From: Blautia sp. AF19-10LB
GTDB lineage: Bacteria > Bacillota > Clostridia > Lachnospirales > Lachnospiraceae
NCBI RefSeq assembly: GCF_003461245.1
Contig: NZ_QTWS01000028.1
Coordinates: 1-49,063, forward strand
Reading direction: 5' to 3'
DNA length: 49,063 nt
Shown here one piece after another: positions 1-7,472 of the stretch; position 1 is the stretch's first letter; every line of letters begins with the position of its first letter. Position numbers and translations under genes: made by a program. Below the pieces are notes generated by a model that saw nothing but the letters and a program-made list of their open reading frames with translations, searched no databases and was not told where the DNA came from.

Positions 1-13
1 AAACACTAAAAAA

Positions 14-30
14 TCCTTGATTTTCAAGGA
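14..30. repeat. Perfect 7-bp inverted repeat upstream of the beta-xylosidase
   Basis: TCCTTGA, a 3-nt loop, then TCAAGGA. It is flanked by A-runs on both sides on the plus strand, so it would only resemble an intrinsic terminator if read on the minus strand (T-run after the stem). On the plus strand it may be the end of an upstream unit outside the window or an mRNA hairpin in the leader of the next gene. Role unknown. Confidence 0.4.
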
Positions 31-63
31 AAAAAGACTTGACTATATAGGGAGGAAAATGCA

Positions 64-1710
64 ATGATACAGAATCCAATACTTCCGGGATTTAACCCGG
101 ATCCGTGCATCTGCCGCAAAGGCGATGATTATTATATGGCAGTTTCTACTTTCGAATGGTTTCCGGGAATCCCGGTATATCATTCCAGAGATCTCAAAAA
201 CTGGGAATTATATACACATGTATTAACCGATGATGAGGAAGTAAACCTCAAGAAACTTCCAAGTGCCAAAGGTGTCTGGGCACCATGCCTGACTTATTGT
301 GAGGAAGAAGAGATGTTTTATGTAGTTTATGGGGTGATGAACTCCATGAACGCGAGATATTTTGATGTGGACAACTTCCTGATCTGCTCCAAAGACATCA
401 AAGGACCGTGGAGTAAACCGGTATATCTTCATTCAGCAGGATTTGACGCTTCTTTATTCCATGACACAGATGGTAAGAAATATGTTGTTTCACTGGAATG
501 GGAGACAAGGGAAGGATATGAAAAGCCAGGCTACATCTGCATGGTGGAGTATTCTCCGGAAAAGAAGGAGATCGTAGGATATCCGAAGATCATATGGAAA
601 GGCGGCACAGACAGAGGCTGCATGGAAGCTCCGCATCTGACAAAGCGTGGAGACTATTATTTCATCATGTGTGCTGAGGGTGGCACAGGATACAATCACT
701 GTGTGACCATGGGACGTTCCAAAAACGTCTGGGGACCATATGAAAAAGATCCGAAGAACCCGATTGTGACAAGTGTACCGGGAGAATCTTATGAAAGACA
801 GGATCCCGATCATCTGAAACCGAAGTACTATAATCCGGACTCTATTCTTCAGAAATCCGGTCATGGAAGTTATGTGGAACTTCCTACAGGAGAAGTCTAT
901 CTGGTTCATCTCTGTTCCAGACCGTTCGTTCCGGAACTACGCTGCACACTTGGAAGAGAGACTGCGATCCAGAAAATGATGTGGACAGAGGATAACTGGC
1001 TCCGCATGGCAGACGGCAGCAACCTTGCCAAACTTGAAGTACCGGAAAGTTCCCTCCCGGAATATCCGATAGAAAAAACACCGGACTTTGATGATTTCGA
1101 CGGTGATGAACTTGGAAACTTCTATTATTCACCGCGTATCATGCCGCAGAGATTTGCTGATATAAATGCAAGAAAAGGATATGTCCGTATCCGTGGACAG
1201 GAATCCCGCACTTCCCTGAACAAAGTCAGCATTCTTGCAAGAAAACTGACCAGTGTTTACGCAAGGATCACTACAAAGATGGAATTTGTGCCGGAAGTAC
1301 ATCAGCACAGTGCGGGTCTGATCCTGTATTATGATAACATGAACTACATCAACCTCCGCAAATATTACAGTGAAACTCTCGGACAGAGCGCATTGTCCAT
1401 CATCCATCTGGAAAATGGCGTCAAGACAGAATTTTTGAATACCAGGATCCCGGTAGAGGACAAACCGATCTACCTTCGCCTCTACATCGAAGGAAGAAAA
1501 TCCTGGTTCGAGTGGAGCTACGACGGAGAAAATTATGAGAAGATCGGACGCATCTTCGATACCACCAGATTCTCCGATGAATACTGCAAATACGGTGAGT
1601 TCACCGGTACCATGGTAGGCCTCACCTGCGCCGACCGCATCCTCCACAGGAAATGTGCCGACTTCGATTTCTTCGAATACAAAGCCGACGAAAGCCGGAT
1701 GGTGGAGTAA
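64..1710 (+). CDS. Glycoside hydrolase family 43 beta-xylosidase
   Basis: Predicted exo-acting 1,4-beta-xylosidase (possibly with alpha-L-arabinofuranosidase activity) that releases pentoses from xylo-oligosaccharides. There is no signal peptide, so it should act in the cytoplasm on imported oligosaccharides. The 548-residue length fits GH43 xylosidases with an N-terminal five-bladed propeller (about 1-310) and a C-terminal beta-sandwich (about 345-540). The expected acidic triad is visible: D13 in FNPDP (base), D128 in GFDAS (pKa modulator) and E188 in CMEAP (acid). The start is fixed by a GGGAGG ribosome site about 10 nt upstream. It may be the last gene of a xylan-use operon lying left of the window, since only 63 bases precede it and a terminator follows. 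The exact substrate is inferred from family resemblance. Confidence 0.9.
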   Translation: MIQNPILPGFNPDPCICRKGDDYYMAVSTFEWFPGIPVYHSRDLKNWELYTHVLTDDEEVNLKKLPSAKGVWAPCLTYCEEEEMFYVVYGVMNSMNARYFDVDNFLICSKDIKGPWSKPVYLHSAGFDASLFHDTDGKKYVVSLEWETREGYEKPGYICMVEYSPEKKEIVGYPKIIWKGGTDRGCMEAPHLTKRGDYYFIMCAEGGTGYNHCVTMGRSKNVWGPYEKDPKNPIVTSVPGESYERQDPDHLKPKYYNPDSILQKSGHGSYVELPTGEVYLVHLCSRPFVPELRCTLGRETAIQKMMWTEDNWLRMADGSNLAKLEVPESSLPEYPIEKTPDFDDFDGDELGNFYYSPRIMPQRFADINARKGYVRIRGQESRTSLNKVSILARKLTSVYARITTKMEFVPEVHQHSAGLILYYDNMNYINLRKYYSETLGQSALSIIHLENGVKTEFLNTRIPVEDKPIYLRLYIEGRKSWFEWSYDGENYEKIGRIFDTTRFSDEYCKYGEFTGTMVGLTCADRILHRKCADFDFFEYKADESRMVE

Positions 1711-1811
1711 ATTAGTCAGAATATCTAAAAAATTTAATATAAACCATCAATTCTGAACATTGACGGTTACCCCTTGTATGTGACAAAATAGGTATTACCA
1801 ATAATAGGATT

Positions 1812-1839
1812 GCCGGGCGTTAAAATGCGCCTGGTTTTT
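1812..1839 (+). terminator. Intrinsic terminator after the beta-xylosidase gene
   Basis: CCGGGCG pairs with CGCCTGG (one G-T wobble) around a short loop, followed by TTTTT. It separates the xylosidase from malQ. The rest of the 162-base gap between them is AT-rich and shows no gene; a TTGACG at 1760-1765 has no convincing -10 partner. Confidence 0.75.
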
Positions 1840-1872
1840 CCGCGTTAAAAAGGAATATCAGGGAGGAAAAAA

Positions 1873-3372
1873 ATGGCACAGAAAAGAAAATGCGGCGTAC
1901 TGCTTCCAGTGAGCAGTCTGCCTTCAAAGTACGGTATTGGATGCTTTGACAAAAAAGCGTATGAATTTGTAGATGCACTCAAGGAAGCAGGACAGAGTTA
2001 CTGGCAGATCCTGCCGCTGGGACCGACCAGCTATGGTGATTCACCGTACCAGTCTTTCTCTACATTTGCAGGAAACCCATACTTCATCAGTCTTGAGGCA
2101 CTGATCGAAGAAGGAGTCCTGACAAAGAAAGAGTGTGACAAAGTAGACTTTGGAACAGATGCGACCAGCGTAGATTATGCGAAATTATACGAAGGACGTA
2201 TGCAGCTTCTCCGCAAGGCATATGAGAGAAGTAATATTTATATGGATCCGGAGTTCCGCAGATTTCAGGAAGAAGAAGCATGGTGGCTCAAGGACTATGC
2301 ACTTTTTATGGCAGTGAAGAAACGCTTCGGCGGTATTCCGTGGAGCGAGTGGGCTGAGGATATCCGCCTTCGCTGGCAGAACGCCCTGGATTACTACAGA
2401 GAAGAAATGTATTTTGAAATCGAATTCCAGGAATATATGCAGTTCAAATTCCGCCAGCAGTGGATGGCACTCAAATCTTATGCAAACGAAAAGGGAATCC
2501 AGATCATCGGTGACATCCCGATCTACGTTGCAATGGACAGCGCAGATACCTGGGCAAATCCGTGGCTCTTTAAACTGGATGAGAAAAACTGCCCGACACA
2601 GGTAGCAGGATGCCCGCCAGATGGATTTTCCGCTACAGGACAGCTCTGGGGAAACCCTCTGTACAACTGGGAAGTGCACCGTAACTCTGGATATGAGTGG
2701 TGGATCAAACGAATCTCCAACTGCTTCCGCCTGTATGACGTTGTAAGGATCGACCATTTCCGCGGATTTGATGAATATTATGCAATTCCATACGGAGATA
2801 AGACAGCAGAGAACGGCTGGTGGGAAAAAGGTCCTGGAATCGATCTGTTCCGTGCAATCTCAGCAAGATTGGGAGACAGAGAGATCATCGCAGAGGATCT
2901 TGGCTACATGACTGATAGCGTTAAACAGCTTGTAGAAGAGAGCGGCTATCCCAACATGAAAGTTATCGAATTCGCTTTTGACGAGCGCGATACCGGAAAT
3001 GCCAGCGACTACCTGCCGCACAACTATCCGAGAAACTGTGTTGTCTATACAGGAACCCATGACAACGAAACACTTCTTTCCTGGCTGGACGACATCACAC
3101 CGGGCGAGAGAAGACAGGTCCGTGAGTATCTGAACAACTTCAAAGACTCCGGCAAAGAACTGTGTGACGACCTGATCTGCCTCGTAATGCAGAGCGTTGC
3201 CAATCTGTGCATCATTCCAATGCAGGATTACCTTGGTCTTGACAACTCCGCACGAATGAACCAGCCGTCCACCCTCGGCAAGAACTGGAAGTGGAGACTA
3301 AAAGAAGGTCAGTTCTCAAAAGAACTTCAGAAAGAAATGCTGGAACTGGCAACACGTTATGGAAGAAGATAA
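1873..3372 (+). CDS. malQ: 4-alpha-glucanotransferase (amylomaltase, GH77)
   Basis: Transfers alpha-1,4-glucan segments between maltodextrins in the cytoplasm, releasing glucose and longer chains for phosphorylase. The 499-residue length is normal for the short bacterial type. Family residues are at the expected places: D294 in VRIDHFRGF (nucleophile), E341 in IAEDLG (acid/base) and D397 in THDNET (transition-state aspartate). The donor-binding LPLGPTSYGDSPYQ stretch lies near residue 47. GGGAGG lies 7 nt before the ATG. The 3' end overlaps the broken EamA gene by 14 bases. glgB lies 1.5 kb downstream on the other strand, so the area covers glycogen and maltodextrin turnover although glgC, glgA and glgP are not present. 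Confidence 0.96.
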   Translation: MAQKRKCGVLLPVSSLPSKYGIGCFDKKAYEFVDALKEAGQSYWQILPLGPTSYGDSPYQSFSTFAGNPYFISLEALIEEGVLTKKECDKVDFGTDATSVDYAKLYEGRMQLLRKAYERSNIYMDPEFRRFQEEEAWWLKDYALFMAVKKRFGGIPWSEWAEDIRLRWQNALDYYREEMYFEIEFQEYMQFKFRQQWMALKSYANEKGIQIIGDIPIYVAMDSADTWANPWLFKLDEKNCPTQVAGCPPDGFSATGQLWGNPLYNWEVHRNSGYEWWIKRISNCFRLYDVVRIDHFRGFDEYYAIPYGDKTAENGWWEKGPGIDLFRAISARLGDREIIAEDLGYMTDSVKQLVEESGYPNMKVIEFAFDERDTGNASDYLPHNYPRNCVVYTGTHDNETLLSWLDDITPGERRQVREYLNNFKDSGKELCDDLICLVMQSVANLCIIPMQDYLGLDNSARMNQPSTLGKNWKWRLKEGQFSKELQKEMLELATRYGRR

Positions 3373-4094
3373 GAAGAATAATATCAAAGGATATATGCTC
3401 GCAATCCTCGGAGGGGTCAGCTGGGGAATATCCGGTGTATGCAGCCAGTATCTGTTTACGCAATATGATCTCAGTGCTGACTGGCTTACCGCGATCCGAA
3501 TGCTGCTTTCGGGGATCCTTCTTCTCGTACTTGCTTTCCGAAAGGAACATACACGGATTTTTAAGATCTGGACAAAAGGGAAAGATACGTTCTGGCTGAT
3601 CGCGTTTGCACTTGCCGGACTTCTTCTGTGTCAGTATACATTTCTGGCAGCGATCAAACATTCTAATTCTGCTACAGCTACGGTCCTTCAGAGTCTGAAC
3701 GTTGTTTTGATGGCGATCGTGATGGCGGTCTGGAATAAGAAAATGATGAGCAGAATACAGATAGCGGCAATTGTCTTGGCGTTTTCCGGTACCTATCTGA
3801 TCGCAACGAAGGGAAGTCTGACAAGCATGGATCTTCCCGACAAACCTTGACCTTCCAGCGTGGATCATCATCGCAGTCATCGTTATTATCGGCACAGCAG
3901 TTGGATTTTCCGTATTTCTCGAGAGCGTAAAATATATCGGCCCCGTAAAATCAACACTACTTGGCTGCCTGGAACCTGCATCCGCAACCCTTCTCTCAGC
4001 CTTGCTGCTGGGAACGAAATTTACCGCGATCGAACTGATCGGTTTTGTATTTGTTGTAGGCACGGTATTTCTTTCCGTGTCAACAAAGGAATAG
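3359..4094 (+). pseudogene. EamA/RhaT-type transporter, internally deleted and frameshifted
   Basis: Remnant of a drug/metabolite transporter superfamily exporter. The first part (3359-3850, 163 codons) encodes the complete N-terminal EamA half with about five membrane helices, beginning MEEDKKNNIKGYM and ending SMDLPDKP before a stop. The frame then shifts: from about 3841 another frame reads FPTNLDLPAWIIIAVI and continues through the typical last helices (GFSVFLESVKYIGPVKSTLL, LEPASATLLSALLLG) to a stop at 4094. Both parts together make about 245 codons, whereas the family usually has 290-300. The loss therefore covers about 50 residues between the halves and is not a multiple of three. The start overlaps malQ. 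The protein is probably non-functional; the first half alone could still be made. Confidence 0.8.
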
Positions 4095-4118
4095 AAGTCT
4101 AAAATATTGCACCGGTTG

Positions 4119-4147
4119 TTTACTTGAGAAAAAGCATGTGTTATAAT
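4119..4147 (+). promoter_or_regulatory. Sigma-A promoter with extended -10 for the YheO-type regulator
   Basis: TTTACT at 4119-4124, a 17-bp spacer and TATAAT at 4142-4147, with TG one base before the -10 (extended -10). Transcription would start near 4154, about 33 bases before the chosen start codon. Confidence 0.7.
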
Positions 4148-4186
4148 TTTTTACACGAAAAGATAAAAAATTATCGGGAGTGTAGA

Positions 4187-4831
4187 ATGAAGAAAGAACT
4201 AGAGAAATATTTTGTGATAGCAGATACTGTTCAGGAGATGAATGGAGATATCTGTGAGGTTATCCTTCATGAGCTGACAAAATCTGGAAGTTATGTGGCA
4301 TATGTTGCAAATGGAACAGTTACCGGACAGAAAACAGGAGAGAAGTCAGATTACTTCGTGAAGCAGGTGCTTGAGAACAAAGACTTTAAAGACGATCATC
4401 TTTCGAATTATTTTTTCAGGACAACAGATGAAAAGGCAGTCAAGTCATCATCAGCACTGCTCCGAGATCAGGATGGAGATGTGATCGGGATGCTTTGTAT
4501 CAACATGGATATCACCATGCTTCAGAATGTAAATACTATGTTGATGAACTATCTGAAAACAGACCTGGAGGCAGGAAGAAATCCGGGAACAGGAGAACAT
4601 GACGTCCCGCAGGACGTCATGGCAGTCATTGACAAACTCATTATGTCGGTGATTGGATCCACAGATACCAGAGAGTTAAGCCGCTCAAAATGCGTTGGGC
4701 TGGTGCGCCTTATGGATGAGAAAGGAATCTTCCTTGTCAAAGGAGCAATGGACAAAGTAGCAGAACTGATGGGAGTCTCCCGAGTGACGATCTACAGTTA
4801 TCTTGACGAAGCAAGAGGAAAAAAAGGATAA
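4187..4831 (+). CDS. YheO/DauR-type transcriptional regulator (PAS-like plus HTH)
   Basis: 214-residue DNA-binding regulator. Residues 1-125 resemble the YheO-like PAS domain (YFVIADTVQEMNGDICEVILHEL near the start; DGDVIGMLCINMDIT near residue 100). The C-terminal 60 residues resemble the HTH_22 type (KGIFLVKGAMDKVAELMGVSRVTIYSYLDE). Relatives such as DauR control amino-acid or small-molecule catabolic genes, but no target is evident here. The ATG at 4187 is preferred over an in-frame ATG at 4124, because GGGAG lies upstream of 4187 and 4124 falls inside the -35 region. It is transcribed alone, between the broken transporter and convergent glgB. The ligand is unknown. Confidence 0.85.
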   Translation: MKKELEKYFVIADTVQEMNGDICEVILHELTKSGSYVAYVANGTVTGQKTGEKSDYFVKQVLENKDFKDDHLSNYFFRTTDEKAVKSSSALLRDQDGDVIGMLCINMDITMLQNVNTMLMNYLKTDLEAGRNPGTGEHDVPQDVMAVIDKLIMSVIGSTDTRELSRSKCVGLVRLMDEKGIFLVKGAMDKVAELMGVSRVTIYSYLDEARGKKG

Positions 4832-4853
4832 TTTTTATAGCATATATTAAGAT

Positions 4854-4890
4854 AAGGGCTGCAGTTACGCTGGTGGTAACTGCAGCCCTT
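4854..4890. terminator. 15-bp perfect stem between convergent genes
   Basis: AAGGGCTGCAGTTAC, a 7-nt loop, then GTAACTGCAGCCCTT. It lies between the YheO-type regulator (+) and glgB (-), where a shared terminator is expected. Neither side carries a clean T-run, so it may act with help from a factor or as an mRNA 3' stabiliser. Confidence 0.5.
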
Positions 4891-4938
4891 AAAATTGCAT
4901 TGCATATCGAGGAGGTGCCAGTGGCACGTCTGCTGATT

Positions 4939-6726
4939 TTATGCCTCAGGCGTATAATACACAGCTGAGAACGGCGGCAGGGTCAGGATGATCCTGTCGT
5001 TTTTGAGTGTGATGGCGGTATTTAAGTTTTTCTGGGTGCCGCCGTAGATCTCAAGATTGCTGTTCAGTAGTTCTTTAAGGCTGGTGACTCCCGGGAGTTT
5101 CAGTTCGTACATCTGCTCGTGGTCGGAGAAGTTGAACAGGGAGATGATCTTTTCTTTCTTGCTGTTTCGCTCAAAGACGTAGATGCAGTTTGCCTCCTGG
5201 TGGCAGTCGATCCACTGGAAGCCGTCTGCCTCGTAATCCTTCTCCCAGAGAGCAGAGTGCTCAAGGTAAAGCTGGTTCAGGTCTTTCATGAAACGTGCAA
5301 ATCCCTTATGGATCGGATAGTCGAGGAGCATCCAGTCCTGTTCACGCTTTTCATCCCATTCACGGAGCTGGCCGATCTCATTTCCCATGAAGTTCAGTTT
5401 CTTGCCAGGATGTGCATACATATACATGTACAGTGCGCGTGCCTGCGGGAATTTGTTGTCATAGTCGCCGCTCATTTTCTGCATGATCGTTGCCTTGCCG
5501 TGGACAACCTCATCGTGTGACAGCGGAAGCAGGAAACGTGCATCGTAGTAATACATCATGGAGAAAGTCAGTTTGTGATAATTGTCTGTACGATATTCCG
5601 GACCAGTACGGAAATAGTCCAGGGTATCGTTCATCCAGCCCATGTCCCATTTATAGTCAAATCCAAGACCGCCCTGGGAAACCGGATCGGTAACTTTCGG
5701 GAAGGAAGTGGAATCTTCGGCTGCGAGGATCGCAGATGGGTGGAGATTCTTGAGTCCCTGGTTCATGTACTGAAGGAACTCTACCGCATTCAGGTTTACC
5801 CCACGAGCCGGGTCGCCCTGCCAGTAGATCGCACGGCTGATCGCATCCATACGGATACCGTCCATGTGGAATTCACTCATCCAGTAATTGGCACAGGACT
5901 GCAGGAAACTTCTTGTTTCGCCGCGGGAATGCATAAAGTTGCAGCTTCCCCATTCGCTGACACCGACAGCAGAGTTCGGATACTCATAAAGCGCAGTTCC
6001 GTCATAATTTGCCAGACCGTAAGCATCCACAGCGAAATGAACCGGAACAAAGTCCATCAGCACGCCGATGCCGTGTTTGTGGCAGGCATCCACGAAAGCC
6101 TTTAACTGGTCAGCAGTTCCGTATCTGGAAGTCGGACTGAAAAATCCTGTTGCCTGATATCCCCAGGATTCGTCACATGGATACTCATTCAGCGGCATGA
6201 TCTCAAGACAGTTGTATCCGTTCTCAGTAAGATACGGGATCAGGATATCGATCATTTCCTCATAAGTATACCAGTCGTCGGTCTTGTCGGACGGCTTGCG
6301 GAAAGAACCGAAATGGATCTCATAGATGTTGAGTGGTTTTTTGCGGCAGTCGCTGCGGTTCTGCATCCATTTGGAGTCTTTGAATTTATATTTGGACATG
6401 TCACGGACGATGGAAGCACTGTTCGGACGAAGCTCCATGCCGAATCCATACGGGTCGCAGTGATCGACCGGATTGTCGTTGCGGTCATAGATACGGTATT
6501 TGTACATCTGTCCCGGCTTTGCCTCCGGGATATAGCATTCCCAGAAGTTGCCGTCATAAACTTTGTTCATCTCTGATTCCTGCCAGTCGTTGAATTCTCC
6601 GATCACAGCGATGCGGGAAGCAGATGGTGCGAAAGTGCGGAAAGTAACTCCTGTTTTTTCTGTATGTGCACCGAGGTACTGATAAGCGTCAAAAATTTTT
6701 CCTGTGTAAAATCCGTAAAAATCCAT
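4939..6726 (-). CDS. glgB: 1,4-alpha-glucan branching enzyme (GH13)
   Basis: Introduces alpha-1,6 branches into glycogen. The 595-residue protein has an N-terminal CBM48 domain (about 20-105) and a GH13 barrel. Visible barrel motifs are DFVPVH (region I, near 225), GIRMDAISR with nucleophile D294, AEDS with acid/base E337 and LSHDEVVHG with D405. The start at MDFYGFY is chosen because AAAGGAGA lies 7 nt upstream; an ATG 18 bases further out would swallow this ribosome site. It is shorter than proteobacterial GlgB (about 730 residues) because the extra N-terminal domain is missing, which is common in clostridia. It stands alone, divergent from the TetR gene and convergent with the YheO-type regulator. 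Confidence 0.95.
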   Translation of the reverse strand: MDFYGFYTGKIFDAYQYLGAHTEKTGVTFRTFAPSASRIAVIGEFNDWQESEMNKVYDGNFWECYIPEAKPGQMYKYRIYDRNDNPVDHCDPYGFGMELRPNSASIVRDMSKYKFKDSKWMQNRSDCRKKPLNIYEIHFGSFRKPSDKTDDWYTYEEMIDILIPYLTENGYNCLEIMPLNEYPCDESWGYQATGFFSPTSRYGTADQLKAFVDACHKHGIGVLMDFVPVHFAVDAYGLANYDGTALYEYPNSAVGVSEWGSCNFMHSRGETRSFLQSCANYWMSEFHMDGIRMDAISRAIYWQGDPARGVNLNAVEFLQYMNQGLKNLHPSAILAAEDSTSFPKVTDPVSQGGLGFDYKWDMGWMNDTLDYFRTGPEYRTDNYHKLTFSMMYYYDARFLLPLSHDEVVHGKATIMQKMSGDYDNKFPQARALYMYMYAHPGKKLNFMGNEIGQLREWDEKREQDWMLLDYPIHKGFARFMKDLNQLYLEHSALWEKDYEADGFQWIDCHQEANCIYVFERNSKKEKIISLFNFSDHEQMYELKLPGVTSLKELLNSNLEIYGGTQKNLNTAITLKNDRIILTLPPFSAVYYTPEA

Positions 6727-6768
6727 GCAGATTCTCCTTTGCATATAATAATTATGATTCGATAGTAA

Positions 6769-6797
6769 TGGACAATAGTTGTTTTTTTAACTATACT
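6769..6797 (+). promoter_or_regulatory. Promoter of the TetR operon with embedded operator candidate
   Basis: TGGACA (6769-6774), a 17-bp spacer and TATACT (6792-6797). The inverted repeat ATAGTT, 8-bp T-rich centre, AACTAT (6775-6794) fills the spacer and enters the -10. That is a classic place for an autoregulatory TetR-family operator. Assignment to this regulator is inferred from position. Confidence 0.55.
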
Positions 6798-6889
6798 ATA
6801 AGAAGACAAGGAAGGGTTGTCCACCGACAATAAAAAAAGAAAGACGGATAAGCAACTTTTGAAAAAAACCGTCGGAAAAGGAAAAACAT

Positions 6890-7447
6890 ATGGATATCAG
6901 AATCGAAAAAACAGAGCGCGCGATCAAGAATGCTTTTCTGGAATTACGCTCCCGCAAACCACTTGGAAAGATCACTGTAAAGGAGCTGTGCAGTCTGGCT
7001 GCGATCAACAAGTCAACTTTTTACAGTCATTATGAAGATATTTATGCACTGTCAGACAAAATGGAATCAGAAACAATTGTCTCTGTGCTCAAGAATATTT
7101 CCAGTCAGCAGGAGGAGCCGTTCAAGAATCCGGATGTGTTTACCAGAAACCTCTACATGGCACTGATCTCAAATAATACCCTGATCAACCTTCTGTTTTC
7201 CGGAACAGAAAAAGCCCGTCTCGGTGACTGCCTGGAAACAGAGCTGAAACGTCTGATCTGCGAAAAATATCCGGATTATAAGGAGGACCCGCAGAGAGAC
7301 ATCATGCTTTCTTTCTGCATCCAGGGCTGTTTCCATGCATATCTGAACAATCAGGAAAAAGATGTCGCAACACTGGTCTCTGTCAGTGAGAGTATTGTAC
7401 GTAAACTGGCTCCGATGTATCTGGAAAACAACACAGAAGAAAACTGA
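6890..7447 (+). CDS. TetR/AcrR family transcriptional regulator
   Basis: 185-residue one-component regulator. The N-terminal helix-turn-helix spans about residues 1-50 (AIKNAFLELRSRKPLGKITVKELCSLAAINKSTFYSHYEDIY across the HTH and its flanks). The rest is a helical ligand-binding domain of the kind common in Bacillota TetR proteins. It is preceded by a GGAAAAGG ribosome site and is the first gene of a co-directional set; the next gene starts 25 bases after its stop. It probably represses its own operon through the inverted repeat at 6775-6794. Its inducer is unknown. Because the next gene codes for a ribosome-acting factor, a translation-inhibiting compound or a stress metabolite is a reasonable guess, not shown by sequence. 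Confidence 0.9.
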   Translation: MDIRIEKTERAIKNAFLELRSRKPLGKITVKELCSLAAINKSTFYSHYEDIYALSDKMESETIVSVLKNISSQQEEPFKNPDVFTRNLYMALISNNTLINLLFSGTEKARLGDCLETELKRLICEKYPDYKEDPQRDIMLSFCIQGCFHAYLNNQEKDVATLVSVSESIVRKLAPMYLENNTEEN

Positions 7448-7472
7448 AATACAATCTGAAAGAAGAGAAAAC

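Noticed and set aside
3860..4102. Separate 80-codon gene after the EamA fragment
   Set aside because: That frame is Arg/His/Ser-rich nonsense; the neighbouring frame carries the real EamA C-terminal helices.
4854..4890. A small structured RNA gene
   Set aside because: The hairpin lies between convergent genes with no promoter of its own; terminator or 3' stabiliser is simpler.
7362..7472. N-terminal extension of the GTPase-NYN protein
   Set aside because: It overlaps the TetR coding region in another frame and the GTPase family begins at MKKLVIGILAHVDAGK.
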